This document shows positions 48,983 through 60,700 of a stretch of 64,000 bases of DNA, in pieces (position 1 is the first letter of the stretch; every line of letters starts with the position of its first letter). Made by a program: the position numbers and the translations under genes. The DNA comes from Prillingera fragicola. Lineage: Eukaryota; Basidiomycota; Tremellomycetes; Trichosporonales; Trichosporonaceae. The stretch lies in NCBI GenBank assembly GCA_002335605.1, contig BEDY01000002.1, forward strand, positions 2,108,001-2,172,000. Direction: 5' to 3'. The notes under the pieces are model-generated. The model searched no databases. It was given only the letters and a program-made list of their open reading frames with translations, and was not told the origin of the DNA.

Positions 48983-50544
48983 ATGTCCAACGGCGTCGAG
49001 GAATGGCTGACAGACTCGAACGAGGCTACAAACCTGCGCTTGGGTACGTATTGATAGTCGGGCGATCCTGACCCAGCAGTGCGCGCGCTGGAGGATGCCG
49101 ATGCCTTGTCCGGTGAGGAGGAGCTGGCAGCAATTGAGCCATTCCATCCCGACTTCACCTACCCCATCTTTGGCGAACAGGAGAAGATCTTTGGCTACCG
49201 TGGCCTGGATATCAAGGTGTGTATGAGCGGTTGCTAGATGGCCCAGCAGCCTTGGCCTCTTGTAAACAACGGATCGCATCGCTGACACTCCCACGTAGCT
49301 TGACTTCGCCTCTGGCAGCCTGAAGCAGTATCTCAACGTCAGCTACGATGAGAAGATTGAATCAGAGGACACACCTGCAGACGACGTTGAGGGCCTGATC
49401 TACAACTTTATTCCTGCAGACTACACCAAGTCGGAGATGGTGTTCGAGACTACGGTTGACGAAGACGCGACGGCCTTCAAGCCTCATGGCGAGCGCATCG
49501 CGTCCTACACTCGGGCTGCGGCGGGAGCTGGAAAGGGCAAGGGCAAGGCAAACGGTGATGCCCCTGCCGAGGATGCGGACAATGCGGTCGTGTACGAGAT
49601 GTACCACGTATGTCAAGCACTAACTCCTTGGCAAATGCTGACCACCAGGCCAAATGGGACTCTCCTGGCTTCCGCGAGTTCCACCGTCGGATGCAGGTGT
49701 TTATCCTTCTCTTCATTGAGGGTGGAAGTTATGTGCAGGAGGACGAGGACGCATGGGAGTTTATCACATTGTAAGCTCGCTGAATTTGCTGGAGCTAACG
49801 ACAGGTTTGAGAGGCGCAAGCGGCCGAGTGGCGAGTTCACCTACCACTTCGTTGGATACACCAGCGTTTACCCCTTCTGGTGCTTCCCTGACCTCGTTCG
49901 ACTTCGTCTGAGGTAAGTACTGCTGCCTCACTGGATACCTGGGTCTGACACTCATAGTCAATTCGTAATCCTCCCTCCTTACCAGCACCAGGGTCATGGC
50001 AGTAAGTGTCTTGTGCTGCTGTCACGTCTTGGTGCTAATCATTCAGCGCACCTCTACTCGGCCCTGTTCGAGTACATGCTCAAGCGTGACGAAGTTGCCG
50101 AACTCACCGTCGAGGACCCCGCCGAGGCGTTCGAGGATCTGAGGGATCGCAACGACCTCCGGTATCTGGTGAAGCACGGCATCCCCGAAGACCCGCGCTT
50201 CCTCGAGGGCGTTGGGACCGAGACTCGTGGACCGCGTGCGGCTTGGGAGGCCGAGGTCCGTAAGAAGCACAAGATTGCGCAGCGCCAGTTTGACCGCCTC
50301 ATTGAGATGCTCCTGCTCCGCCAGCTCGACCGGAAAGACGCCGAGAAGGTCAAGATGTACCGCCTGCAGGTCAAGGCTCGTCTCTACCGCTTCAACTACG
50401 TGAGTGTGTTGGCCTGTGTTGGGGCTGACGAATCAGGAAATGCTGTCGCAGATGACCATCGAGGAACGCAAGGAAGCTCTCGCCAAGACGTACGACACTG
50501 TCGTTGACGACTATGACCGCATCTTGGCCATGACCTTCCACTAG
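48983..50544 (+). CDS. HAT1: Histone acetyltransferase type B catalytic subunit Hat1
   Basis: Eight exons (48983-49043, 49080-49216, 49299-49607, 49649-49770, 49805-49912, 49958-50001, 50047-50399, 50437-50544) encode 413 residues. The N-terminal Hat1 domain starts MSNGVEEWLTDSNEATNL and includes FTYPIFGEQEKIFGYRGLDI. The GNAT acetyl-CoA loop is VILPPYQHQGHGTHLY, matching Q/RxxGxG. The C-terminal helices, RLIEMLLLRQLD and YRFNYEMLSQMTIEER, fit the family. Hat1 acetylates newly made histone H4 (K5/K12) with Hat2 before chromatin assembly. Seven introns of 34-82 nt make it the most intron-dense gene here. A 34-nt intron splits ITLFERRKR. It converges with the BTB gene (124 bases between stops). 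Confidence 0.95.
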
Positions 50545-50668
50545 ACTCTTTTCTCCTCAAATGTACATGGCGTGGCTAGCTGTAGAAAACGCCCCGTAGG
50601 CACATGATGACATTGGTGTGCATAGAGTATGCTCGTGCCTACAAACGTCCTCTATTGATCAACAACGA

Positions 50669-51860
50669 CTAACCCTCGACCTTCCAAAGAGGCACGCGTC
50701 CACGCTTGGGCTTCCGTGTGATGTGGACAGCCATGCCCGATCCATCGTCCTTGAGGGCGAGCACGACACTCTCCTCAAACTGAGCGACCGGGGAGCTAGC
50801 ACCACTCGCCGCGGCCGCAGCCGCCGCCAGCTTTTTCCTCTGGGTGATGGCACGCTTGGCAAACGCAAAGCGGTCTTGCATGAAGGGAATGGGGAGCTCT
50901 GGCGCTTCGACGGCTGCCTTGAACAGGTCGAACGGCAAGGGCGCGTATGCGGCGAGCAAGCGAGGGTCTGTGTGGAGTGAGACTGCCGAGCCGTCTGCGC
51001 TGGGAGCGGACAGCTGCTGAGGGAGGATGCGGAAGAGATAGTCGAGCACGTCGGCACGAAGACGAGCAGAGTACTCGCCGTAGCTCGCTGTCTCGGGGTC
51101 AGCCCACACCTCCCCGGCGCTGTTGGGCGGCTGGGCATGGGCGGGGTTTGCGGCGTACAGGCCGTTGGAGGATCTCCGCGAGCCGGCGCCGAGCCACGAT
51201 ATGTACTCGCCCACGTTGTCGGCGGTGATGGCGGCCGAGCAAATGGTGTACGCATGCTCCTGCAGTTCAGGAATGTCAAAGAGGAATGCAGTGGCCAGAA
51301 CGTTGCGGGCGTTGGTAGCGTTGACGAGCTGAAGTGAGCGGCTGTAGAGATGCTGGAAAATGATGTACACGGCCTGCAATATTAGCTATCTTGTCCCAAG
51401 ACGCCGCTCACCTCTTCTGTGATGTTGTCATCGCGGAATGCGAGCTGCAGCGAGGTTCCAGGCATAGAGTCCAGGAAGAGGTGACGGAGGTATGGGCTAC
51501 GAGCAAGGATCACTATTGTTGTCAGCTGGGTCTGTGCACGGTGCCAGTAACAGAACATACGACGGTGGAGCATGAGAGTCGTGGTGAAGAAGCTAATCTT
51601 AATATCGGCATACTGCTGGTTGCAGAACCCCTCATTGAAGATGTGGCTAGCGAGACCAACAGCAAACTCGGTCGCTGGGTCGGTGCTGGTCGTATGAGCA
51701 TATACTAGAGTGGTCAATGGCAAGCTACAACTCACGAAGGACCCTTGGAGCTCTCAGCCTCACTCGCGAGGGTCGAGCTACGGCGAGTCTCCTGCACAGC
51801 AGCGCCGCTGCTGTACGAGGTGATGGGAGTCGCCGCGCCGCTTGCGGATGGGGTGGCCAT
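50669..51860 (-). CDS. BTB/POZ-domain protein
   Basis: Four minus-strand exons (51736-51860, 51561-51685, 51412-51512, 50669-51373) encode 351 residues. After a Ser/Ala-rich start, ASHIFNEGFCNQQYADIKISFF begins a BTB fold. The segment LHRLILARSPYLRHLF, formed only after splicing, is the classic H-x-x-x-L-x-x-x-S-x-(Y/F)-(F/L) BTB signature. NITEEAVYIIFQHLYSRSL and the NVLATAFLFDIPELQEHA helices complete it. BTB proteins often act as Cullin-3 adaptors or chromatin factors; no Kelch, zinc finger or MATH domain is present, so the target is unknown. The first acceptor is placed at GACCAG; the nearer CTAG would break frame. The C-terminus is Arg/Lys-rich. Confidence 0.85.
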
Positions 51861-52564
51861 GATGAAAGGTTGGTTTGTGCAGGTGGACGACGGGGGAAGT
51901 GTGAGTGCAAGGTTGGAGGCAGCAACTCCAATGAGATTTCAGACACTGCTGTTGTAATGTGGGTATCTAGAGATGACTAGGCGACCAGAAGACGCCGAGA
52001 AAATGAATGTAGGTGGAAGGATGAGTGGTGTTGTGAGTGTTAGAACGTCCTTGATCACGGACTTTTCGACTGGGACCTTTTCCTTCCTCTCAATCGTCAT
52101 CGGCGACCTCACTGCCAATACATGTTCTGACTTCGTGACAGAGCGGCGTCTCGGCTACACTTGATGCAATATGCTATCCAGGTTTGGTGTCACCTTCATG
52201 GGCTCATTCACTTGCATGCACACTAGCGAGCTCACTGCACAGCGCAACATGAGATTGTCTAGGTCACTAGCGAAATGATGGGGATGCTGGCGAATCTTAT
52301 CGGCGAGCCAGCGCCAATGGCACTTTTGCCTTCTTCCCACCTCACTTTGGCACTGCCTCGAGGCCATGGCCATGAAAGACCATCACTCAGTCATATCGAA
52401 GAACAACTCTGCATGCATCATACTGTAGCACTGTAGTAGCTCAGCTGCGCGACTCTACCTCATCAAGTGGGAGCCACAAATAAAGTCGCCAATGAGCCAG
52501 GCACCTGGCCACCTGAAAGTTGGGATGGATGATCACGGCTCTTCTTGATCATTATCTTAACACC
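51861..52564. promoter_or_regulatory. Divergent promoter region, BTB / Tim17-like genes
   Basis: No gene is supported in this 704-base gap. It contains leaders and promoters of two divergent genes and has mixed composition. Open frames on both strands have no recognisable domain. Confidence 0.4.
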
Positions 52565-53616
52565 ATGTCTGCCACCGCCCAGTCTACAGCACCACCACGG
52601 ACAGGAGCTAGCCAGGCCGACTTTCCCGTTGATCCCAATGCTCCGCTTTTTGTCGCTGGAGCTGTGCTCGGCTCAGGTGAGCTTGCGTGCACTTCCTCGC
52701 CTGCTAGCCCCGCTGACCATGACCTTCCGCCTTCCTCGCGCATTGCTCCCAATCCTTGGCGCATATATTGCTCTCGGATCAAAATGATACAGCCGTGCTG
52801 GGATCTGCAACAGGAGCCATGGTCGGAGTCACCCGCCACATGAACCCCTTCATGCTGGGAGTCAACATGGGCATCAACTGCGGTGTCGCCAGTCTGGCCT
52901 TCTTCGGCACCCGCGAGTACCTCATCACACCGATTCTCTCAGGTATGGGAGCAACACAGGCCCATGAGCGCATTGCATACGAGTATTCTTCGCGCCGGCG
53001 CCATGCTCGTGGAGAGGTCGTCGCGCCACTACCAGCGCCGACTCTCACCGAGGTGCGAACGACTCGGTTGTTGGATTCAGCAATCGCCGGCGCGGTTAGT
53101 GGTGGAGGCATGTCGCTCTTCTTCCGTACGTCTAGTCGGAAGCTACCGTAGAGAACAAGGCTAATGACGAGGACAGGTGGACCACGAACCATTATCCCAG
53201 CGGCCTTCACAGCAGGCCTGATCGCCACAGCTGCTCAGTTCGCTGTCAACGAGGCGCGCGTGTTCCGTCTCAAGTCCCTGACAAGGCAAGAGAAGGAGGC
53301 TGAGGCTGCCAGTGAGCTTGCTGGCGAACTCGAAGCATCATCACCTGTGCCCATGGTCGAAGCACCGACCATTGACAGCTTCCACGACCCACTCAAGCCC
53401 ATCGGCGAGAAGCGGGGTGACAGTCCTTTGTCGGGACGAATCCTGAGCGCTCTTTCTGGACTTTTACCTGTCCGCCGCCTCAGTGACGAAGAGTACCTGT
53501 CCACTCTTGAGAACAAGCGCAAGGAGATCATCAAGCGCCTCGAGGAGATCGACGTCGAGCAGCTGGCCATGTTCGAGCGCTCCGAAGCGCTCGAGGCTGG
53601 AGAGAAGCGCACATGA
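52565..53616 (+). CDS. Tim17/Tim22/Tim23-like membrane protein
   Basis: Exons 52565-52676, 52793-53125 and 53177-53616 encode 294 residues. About four hydrophobic, Gly/Ala-rich segments are visible: FVAGAVLGSAVLGSATGAMVG, MGINCGVASLAFFGTREY, LDSAIAGAVSGGGMSLFF and AAFTAGLIATAAQF. Their spacing and the RGPRTI pre-helix turn resemble the Tim17/22/23 fold of mitochondrial inner-membrane proteins. After residue ~200 comes a charged soluble tail with a coiled coil (RRLSDEEYLSTLENKRKEII) not found in core translocase subunits. It may be an accessory inner-membrane or complex-assembly protein. Mitochondrial location is inference; no strong N-terminal presequence is seen. Confidence 0.7.
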
Positions 53617-53797
53617 TTGCTTGTGCATTTGGGTTCCTCCGCCTCCTCGCATGTGTATGCTGTTGGCCATCTACATTGACGTACAGAGCCGTCACACCCT
53701 CACCTTTTCTCTTTGCTTTGGCATAGCAACCTCCTTTGCCAACCACTCCATATCCCTCCCACACTAGCATGCACGCAATGACGCGCCCCGCCAACGA

Positions 53798-55182
53798 CTA
53801 CTGCTGGGTGTGATTGGGGATGGGAACAGTGTTATTGAGCGGCGACGTAGGCATGGCGTTGGCCGGTACGGGGATGCGGTCCAGGCGGCCACGGCTGCGG
53901 CTGCGTGCGGCCAGGCCCTGGCGGCCAGTGACATACTCGTCAAAGCGAGCCTCGTCTGAGTTTGGGTCAGCTAGGGCTTGTGACGGGCAGCTTACACTCG
54001 GGGTGCCAGCGCGAGAGCGCGGGGCGGTTCTCGATCATGTCCCCCAGAGCCCACTGGATGCGGGCCTTGTCAATTTGCTACGCATCGTCAGCACAAGCTC
54101 GAGAGTGCCGGCCACGCCGCACACACTCACCGTGGTGGTCTCGTTATCGGGGCAGATGACGTAGAAGTCGTCCTGCTCGAGAACCTTGTCAAGCATGTAG
54201 TCGACAGTCTCTTCAGGCGACCATGCACCGATGGGCTTGGGCTTGCCGCTGTTGGCTCCCGAGAGGCCCGTGTGGACCCAACCAGGACTGGAGTGTCAGT
54301 TGGACTGCTGCTGCATGGGGACGGTGGAGGTGGCTGGGATCTGGATGCCGAGGAAGCCGAGGCCCTGGGACATCGTGGGACCCCCAGTGAAGGGGCAAGC
54401 ACGGATCGCGCGCTCCTGAGGTGTGGGAAGTGGAAGACTCACATGAAGAGGTGGGCCGTACACAGGCAGTCGAGCGAGTTACGGAGCTCGTAGGCCACTG
54501 GAAGTGTCAGTGTTGGTGATCGCAGACTTAAGGGCGGACGCACGCTGCTCGGTGTACACCTTGACGGCCGCTTTTGAGACGTTGTAGCCAGCCCTGCCTG
54601 GGGGACAGGTGATGCCCTGCTTGGATCCAGTGCAGACAATGACACTTGCGTTCTCCTGGAAGGCCATGAATTGGGCAAATACTTGTGCAACGTTGATGAT
54701 GCCGTTCATGTTGGTGCCGAGCACCTTTGCCCACTCGGCCTGCAGATCCTTGATGTCGCGGTTGAGCGAGAAGGCAGGCGTGGGCGCAGCGATACCGGCG
54801 TTGTTGAGGAGGAAGTGGACCTCTCCATATGCGTCAAGAACCTTATCCCGGAGAGCGATGACTTGGTCGACGTCGGAGACGTCACAGTGAATGCCGACCA
54901 CGTCGCCAGTGCCGCCTTGAGCCTTGAGCTCGGCCGCGACCTGCTCAAGGCCGGGGACGACGTCGACGATCACGACAGACATGCCACCCTCGGCAAAGCG
55001 CTTGGCGGCTGCGAGGCCGATGCCAGACCTGTGGGATGTCAGTGCTTGCGCGTGAGTGGTTGGAAGCGGTGCCGGGTATGGTCAAGTCGTCGAGATAAGG
55101 GCTTATCAGGTGGGGTCACTCACGCTCCGCCAGTGACGACGGCGACGGCGCCGGGACGAAGAATTGAAGAATTGGACTCCAT
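53798..55182 (-). CDS. Short-chain dehydrogenase/reductase
   Basis: Six minus-strand exons (55124-55182, 54544-55028, 54443-54497, 54131-54287, 53996-54077, 53798-53955) encode 331 residues. The splice restores VTGGASGIGLAAAKRFAEGG (TGxxxGIG cofactor motif). FLLNNAGIA (NNAG), a Ser in VCTGSKQG, and AGYNVSKAAV (YxxxK) supply the catalytic triad. VVIVD after strand beta-2 ends in an acidic residue, which usually favours NAD over NADP. The 155-nt intron between 54287 and 54443 joins LFI to PGWVHTGLSG, the family's PG motif. The C-terminus adds ~80 residues including an Arg-rich tail. Substrate is unknown. It converges with the Tim17-like gene. Confidence 0.88.
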
Positions 55183-55995
55183 AATGATGGTAGATGTGTT
55201 GGCAGAGGTCGAGAATGCAAGGTGAGAGTGATGGTAAGCCTATGCAGCAATCGCACACGACCGGTCGAGCGAGGTTGTGCCCCAGACTTGACAGTGGCGG
55301 AGGTGCCTCAGATTCCGGACCGGTAGAGGTGGTCACGAGATGGCGTGCTGATTGGGTCGATTGGGGGGCCAGGCTGGGTGAACCTTGCAACAGCAGCCCC
55401 AGTTGCTGCACTGCTGCGCTTCTAGTGTCCAAAGTCGCGCAGAAGCAGGCGCGTCTTCTGTCGGTACAGCATGCATCGTGTGGTAAGCATCTCGTACAAG
55501 ATTGACTCTGCATCTGCGGAGGTACCAAGAGCGTGCATCTGCATATCCGGCTACACTAAAGCCTGCTCTATTTTCTGGCGGTTCCTGACCGTGCCATGGC
55601 CATGCTTGAGTGACTCTCGGGCAGCCATCTCACTCGACGTCCTTCCCTCACCACGCGTAAGGCGCGCACTCTTGCGTCGCAGCAAAGTGCCGCATCAACA
55701 GTCATCATCACGTGCGCATGCCGCACTATTCATTGAAGGCGGTGATCTATGCACATGGACAGCTGTCGGCGCCGGGAAGAGAAAAGGAAAGGGGGGTTGG
55801 AGCTATGTAAGGTATATCGACGGTGTCTTGTGTTGGGGGTGTGGGGGTAAAAAGAGGCGGAACAACGATTAAGAGTGCAAATGCAAAAGGCGGCAACAAG
55901 TCGAGGAGGTGGGATGGCGTGGAGATCACGAGGAAGTCGCGGTTCCGGAAACAGTCTAGGCGAATGGATGGATGGGGGGGTCGAGCAGGCGCTCG
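55183..55995. other. Gap between casein kinase 3' end and SDR start
   Basis: Both flanking genes are on the minus strand, so this 813-base stretch holds the kinase's 3' region and the dehydrogenase's promoter. A CATGCATCGTG and other mixed-sequence patches occur, but no gene, tRNA or repeat structure is supported. Confidence 0.4.
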
Positions 55996-57776
55996 CTACC
56001 TGCATGAGCGGCAGGTGATGAAGGCCAAGAAGCCAGAAGGCCTCTCGGCGTGGTAGTCGCCCTCGCCTCCTCCCATCTGCTGCGAGTTGCCGGCGGTGCC
56101 TCCCGGACGCGAGTTGACGTTCATCGCCTGGATAGGCTGAGCGCCCTTGTTCGTGTTTTGGTTTGAGTCGTAGCCATCGTAGCCCGAGCCCATTGCGTTG
56201 GCGGATGCGTAAGGGTGGCCGCCCTGCTGTGACTGGCGCCTCGAGTTTTGATGCGACGGTGCGGAAACACCGACAATCGCCTGGTTGCTTGCGTTGGGAA
56301 GGGCCGAGCCCGATTTGCGCGCTCCCCGGGGAGTCTGACCACCGCCTGAGCCGTTGCGCAGCCTGTCGACACGGTCGCCGCGCTGGTCTCGTGTCCTGGT
56401 GGGCTGACGAGTGACATCTGCCGACGTGTGCGAAGAGCCCGCCTCCCATCCCTTGCCTCCGTTGAGCAGGTTCCAGTCGTAAATCTGGTCGTCGACCTCG
56501 CCGGCATTCTGTAGCGCGGTGAGGAACAGGTCACGCAGGAAGTCATAGTCGGGCGTCTCGTCAAACGTCAACTTGCGAACGTAGCTGAGGTAGATGGCAA
56601 ACTCGGCTGCGAGGAACGTCAGCATGGGCCAATACACAATGGTTGTAGTACGCACGAGGGTAGCCCTCCCCAAGCTCGGCAATAGGGGTCGACTGCTTCT
56701 TCTCTCCAATCTTCTCGTACTTTTGCTTGTTGGTAGCCGCCTTGAGGCCCTGCCAGGGAAGGCCGCCGCGCAAAAAGTAGAAGAAGACATGGCCAAGCGC
56801 CTCGAGGTCGTCGCGACGCGACTGCTCGCGACCCAGGTGGGTGTTGATGGACATGTAACGCGCAGTGCCACTGAGACTCTTGCGCTCGCGGTAGGGAATG
56901 TGCTGCTTTGTCTTGGGGTCACGGTACTGCTTGGCCATGCCAAAGTCGACGACGTGGATAGTACCGGCCCCCTTGGTGCCGGGGCGGCCGATGAGAAAGT
57001 TGTCGGGCTTGATGTCGCGGTAGATGAGATTCTTCTCGTGGATGGTCTGGACGCGCGAAAGCTGCACACGAGTCAGTACTGGCATGTGATGCTGAACCTA
57101 CCATTTGGCGAGCAGTCATGCAGCATGTCTTGACCGAGAACTTGCGGCCGCACATGTCAAACAGGTCCTCGAGCGAGGGGCCCAAGAGGTCAATGACCAG
57201 AATGTTGTGGAGACCCTCCTGACCAAAGTAGTAGACTTGTGGGATACCGGCTATGGAGCGTTAGCTTATGCTTGCCAAGTCGAGCACGTCCAGGTGCATG
57301 TACTTACGCGAACCACTGAGAATCTTGTAACTCCTGTACTCGTCCCGGAGCTGCGGCGCATCCGACTTGCGAGGTTCCTGTACGAGGCGTCAGCTCAGAC
57401 CCGCGCTCGGGCCTCCCCATCGGGTGACCCAACTGTGCGACACGTACAAACTTGATGGCCACAGTCTGCGAGTTGAGCAGGTTGGTGCCTATGCATTGTC
57501 AGCGCTGGATGCTATGCGAATGGATGCCCTCGCATGCATGTCACATGGGCGACCGAGGTGACGACCCCGATGGTCTCGCGTGGTGTCGTTCGAGGGCCAA
57601 CAATGGCCCGCGCAGGAATCGCAAGACTCACCCTCAAAGATGACACCAAACGAGCCCTCTCCAATCTTCTTGCCGACCTTGTAGTGGACGCCGACAATGT
57701 TTGTTGAGCTCGACGAGTGGCTGCCGCTCGACAGGTGCGCGCCCGGGTTGGACGCAATCACATGTGTGGTCGCCAT
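55996..57776 (-). CDS. Casein kinase I, YCK/CkiA-type with C-terminal cysteines
   Basis: Six minus-strand exons (57632-57776, 57448-57488, 57308-57377, 57102-57250, 56656-57061, 55996-56606) encode 473 residues. Kinase motifs are clear: [42 protein letters not shown], and the CK1 signatures [20 protein letters not shown] and [16 protein letters not shown]. The lobe ends with [25 protein letters not shown]. After the kinase a ~150-residue Gly/Asn/Gln-rich tail ends in [11 protein letters not shown]. Membrane-bound YCK-type kinases end in palmitoylated cysteines, so plasma-membrane location is likely. An alternative donor, CATGCAG/GTAGCG, lies just before the stop and could give another tail. 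Intron 1 is 143 nt. Confidence 0.94.
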
Positions 57777-60700
57777 TGTGCAAGCGGTGTCGTCTGGTGT
57801 GATCGAAACTCGGGGCGAAGATGCGACGGCAGAGAGACCGGCGTTTGGGGGGTTTGGGCGTATGCAGCGGCTGCGACGTCGAGAGAGGGGTAGAGGAGGA
57901 GAAGGGGGAGGAGAAAGGGAAGGAGGGTGATGAAGAAGAGGATGAGATGGAAAGAGGTGTGGATAGGAAGTGTGAAGGGAGGTGTGTTTGAGTGCCAGGA
58001 GGTGTGGATTCCAAGTCACGGCGGCGGATGGGCCTTGCGGCAGGCGCTGGCTGGGCTGGGCTGGCTGGGCTGGCTGGCTGGCGGGGCTGACGGGCTGCAG
58101 CCTGGTGGCTTGAGCGGGACCGTGGCTCTTTGGCGCTGATTTGTTGTTTGAATTCAAACCTTTTCCTAATCAAATCCTATATGGCTAATTCAAACAATGT
58201 GGAGCCTCGCTTTGCTAGAACAAAGGGGCCACACCGTGCACTGCGGCTGCGCAGTAATGCTTGGCGAGTACGATGGAGACTGGACACAGCAATGAACGAG
58301 GCGTATAGCAAGATGCATTCCGACGCGCATCCACACCGACATGCTACAGGATCGCCACAGGGCGGCTGGAAGTGTGCACGCAGGATGCCATGGAACCCGC
58401 TCACCCGCACCAAAGGTTCTCGACCACGTTATTGTGTGCCGGGTTCATACTTAATGCGACATTTAGCATGACCACTAAGGGTTGCTCCGCCAGCAGCGGC
58501 CCAGGACTTTAGACATGTCTGGCCCAGGCTGAACCTCTCACCGCCCCGAGGTGGCCCATCTAACCGGCACGGCGCGGCTGCCGTCAAGCCCAATCCAGCT
58601 CCGCCTGCTCCGCCTCGTGCGGAGCTCGGTTTCCTCGATCCTCGATCTCTCTTGTCTGGAACTACCGAAGCGATGCATGCGCGCGCAGCCACTGCCAAAA
58701 GCTTCCAGGCCGTCCAGGGCTACACACCAACACCTACGGAACACAAAGGGCATCACGCAAACCCTGAAGACCTGCTTTGTTCTCTCCGCCACAAAGCCAG
58801 CGAGCCGGGGTTTTCGGGAAAAAGAGCACACCATGCACAAGTTGCGTGGAAAACACGTGAGTCTTTACGTAACACCGATCGAAGCTGTAGAACAGAGGCA
58901 CGAAAGGTGAAGCTCACCTTCAACGAGAAAGAAGGCGTAGAGATGCCTCAACAGCAACATGATTTTTCACGGGGTCTGATCCCCGCTGACCGTCTCCTCT
59001 GCGCAGCGGATGGATGGAAGAGATCTGGTCCGAAACTGTCGCCTGCTGTGGCGGTCTATGCTGGAAACAACACTCCATGATGGGCAAGGCGCCATCTTGA
59101 AACACTGCCTCACTGTGGCCTGTAACATGTGGACACCTGTATCTAGCTACTATCCCCAAGCATCTAGCCACTGCCCCCAAGTAACTGAAAGAGGAGTGTT
59201 GGCTGTCGTTGGTGGAACAAGGATTAGCAGCATACAGGAGTCTGAAGAGAGATCCTCGGAGGGTGTGCCTTTCAGTGCCTACCACGCCGATTACTACTCC
59301 CCTGCCGTGGTTTGCGTTTGCCATCCTCAGCCCTCGCCCCCTTATACCGGCATTGGGGGTTTCTTCGACGAGGTAGAGCAAAAGCTTGATACCACCAGGG
59401 CCGGTCAGACTGACCAAAAGTAGTATATCTACCAGACGACAGCCGCCCGGGCCGCCTGCCGTCACCTCTTTTGCTGTGGCGTTTGTTCGTTGATGGCCGG
59501 TCAATGAAGTCGTCAACACATGCCTGCTGCCGTGGTGGTCCCGTACACCTATCGGGATGCCTTGGACCATTCAAGTGCCTGGTAGGACGCCCGCGATAGC
59601 CATGCTCTACCCAACTCTGATGGATCGCGCATGGATGATAACGTCGTGGGTCGCAAAACCATTACGCCTACATGCGGTGCATGGTGAGCGATTACATATC
59701 CCTGTTTCCGTGTTCTTCGGTTCCACCGCTGGGCGGTCGAAAGCAAGCACGCAAGCGTGGTGCCCACTCGAGTTGTCGTACGAAGCGGGCAGGTAGGCGG
59801 CGACACACACCAGTCTCGCAGCATCCTCGGGGCGGTAGTCCCCGCGGAAGGAGGTTATCTGATTGATGATACCCCACGACCCCAGTCAGGCAACCGCCTC
59901 CTCCATACCTCGCTGGCATTGCTGTGGGCGCCCGCGCTGCGGCGCCACTAGGCACGGCCTCGACGTCTATGGGGTACGGGTACATGGGGGTCAGGCGTTC
60001 GAAAAGCATGGGCGTGTAAGGGTACATGTTTCCGTTGGCCATGTACATACTTCAAAGTGGTCTGTCGACGACTAGCGATCAACCGTGTCCAGAGCGCTGG
60101 AGCCTATTCGTCTGTTCGGGTCTTTGATCTCTGCAGCAGTCCTAGTCCTCGGATGACAATCTCGGGCAGATGGGGCGAGAAACCATATCGCACCCTGGTC
60201 AGTTACGACATGTACTTTGCAGCGAGGTACCAGGCTAGAGCCATCGAGACTCTACATGTCGTGCGGGAAAAGAATGGAAGATCAGACAGGGCTCTGCCTG
60301 TTGTTGTTATTTCCTGATTACGGCATTGTACCTCGAACTGTACCCGTTCTCGGCCCCGACCCAAAAGGTTATGCAGCAGCAGCAGCCCTGCCTCGACCTG
60401 CAGACGCCGCTGAGTGCCCAGGTCAACGACAGCGCTTAGAGGTACGGCTCGCTGCAGCCTGCTCCGTTTAATCATCGAGGGTTCAATTCAGGGCGCAGTG
60501 GTTAATCCTGAACAGGTAAAAAATGACAAGACCTGGCGTTTCTGCGACAGGACTTGGACGTCTTGGGCAAGGCGGCGTTTGGCCATGCATACACTGTTCA
60601 GTCTCTGCTCCTGCTCCTGCTGCTGAGGGCTGCTACCCCGGTGGGTTTGTGGCTCTGAGCAAACCCAGGACTGGGGAGTAAATCATGGTTGTTCGGACCC

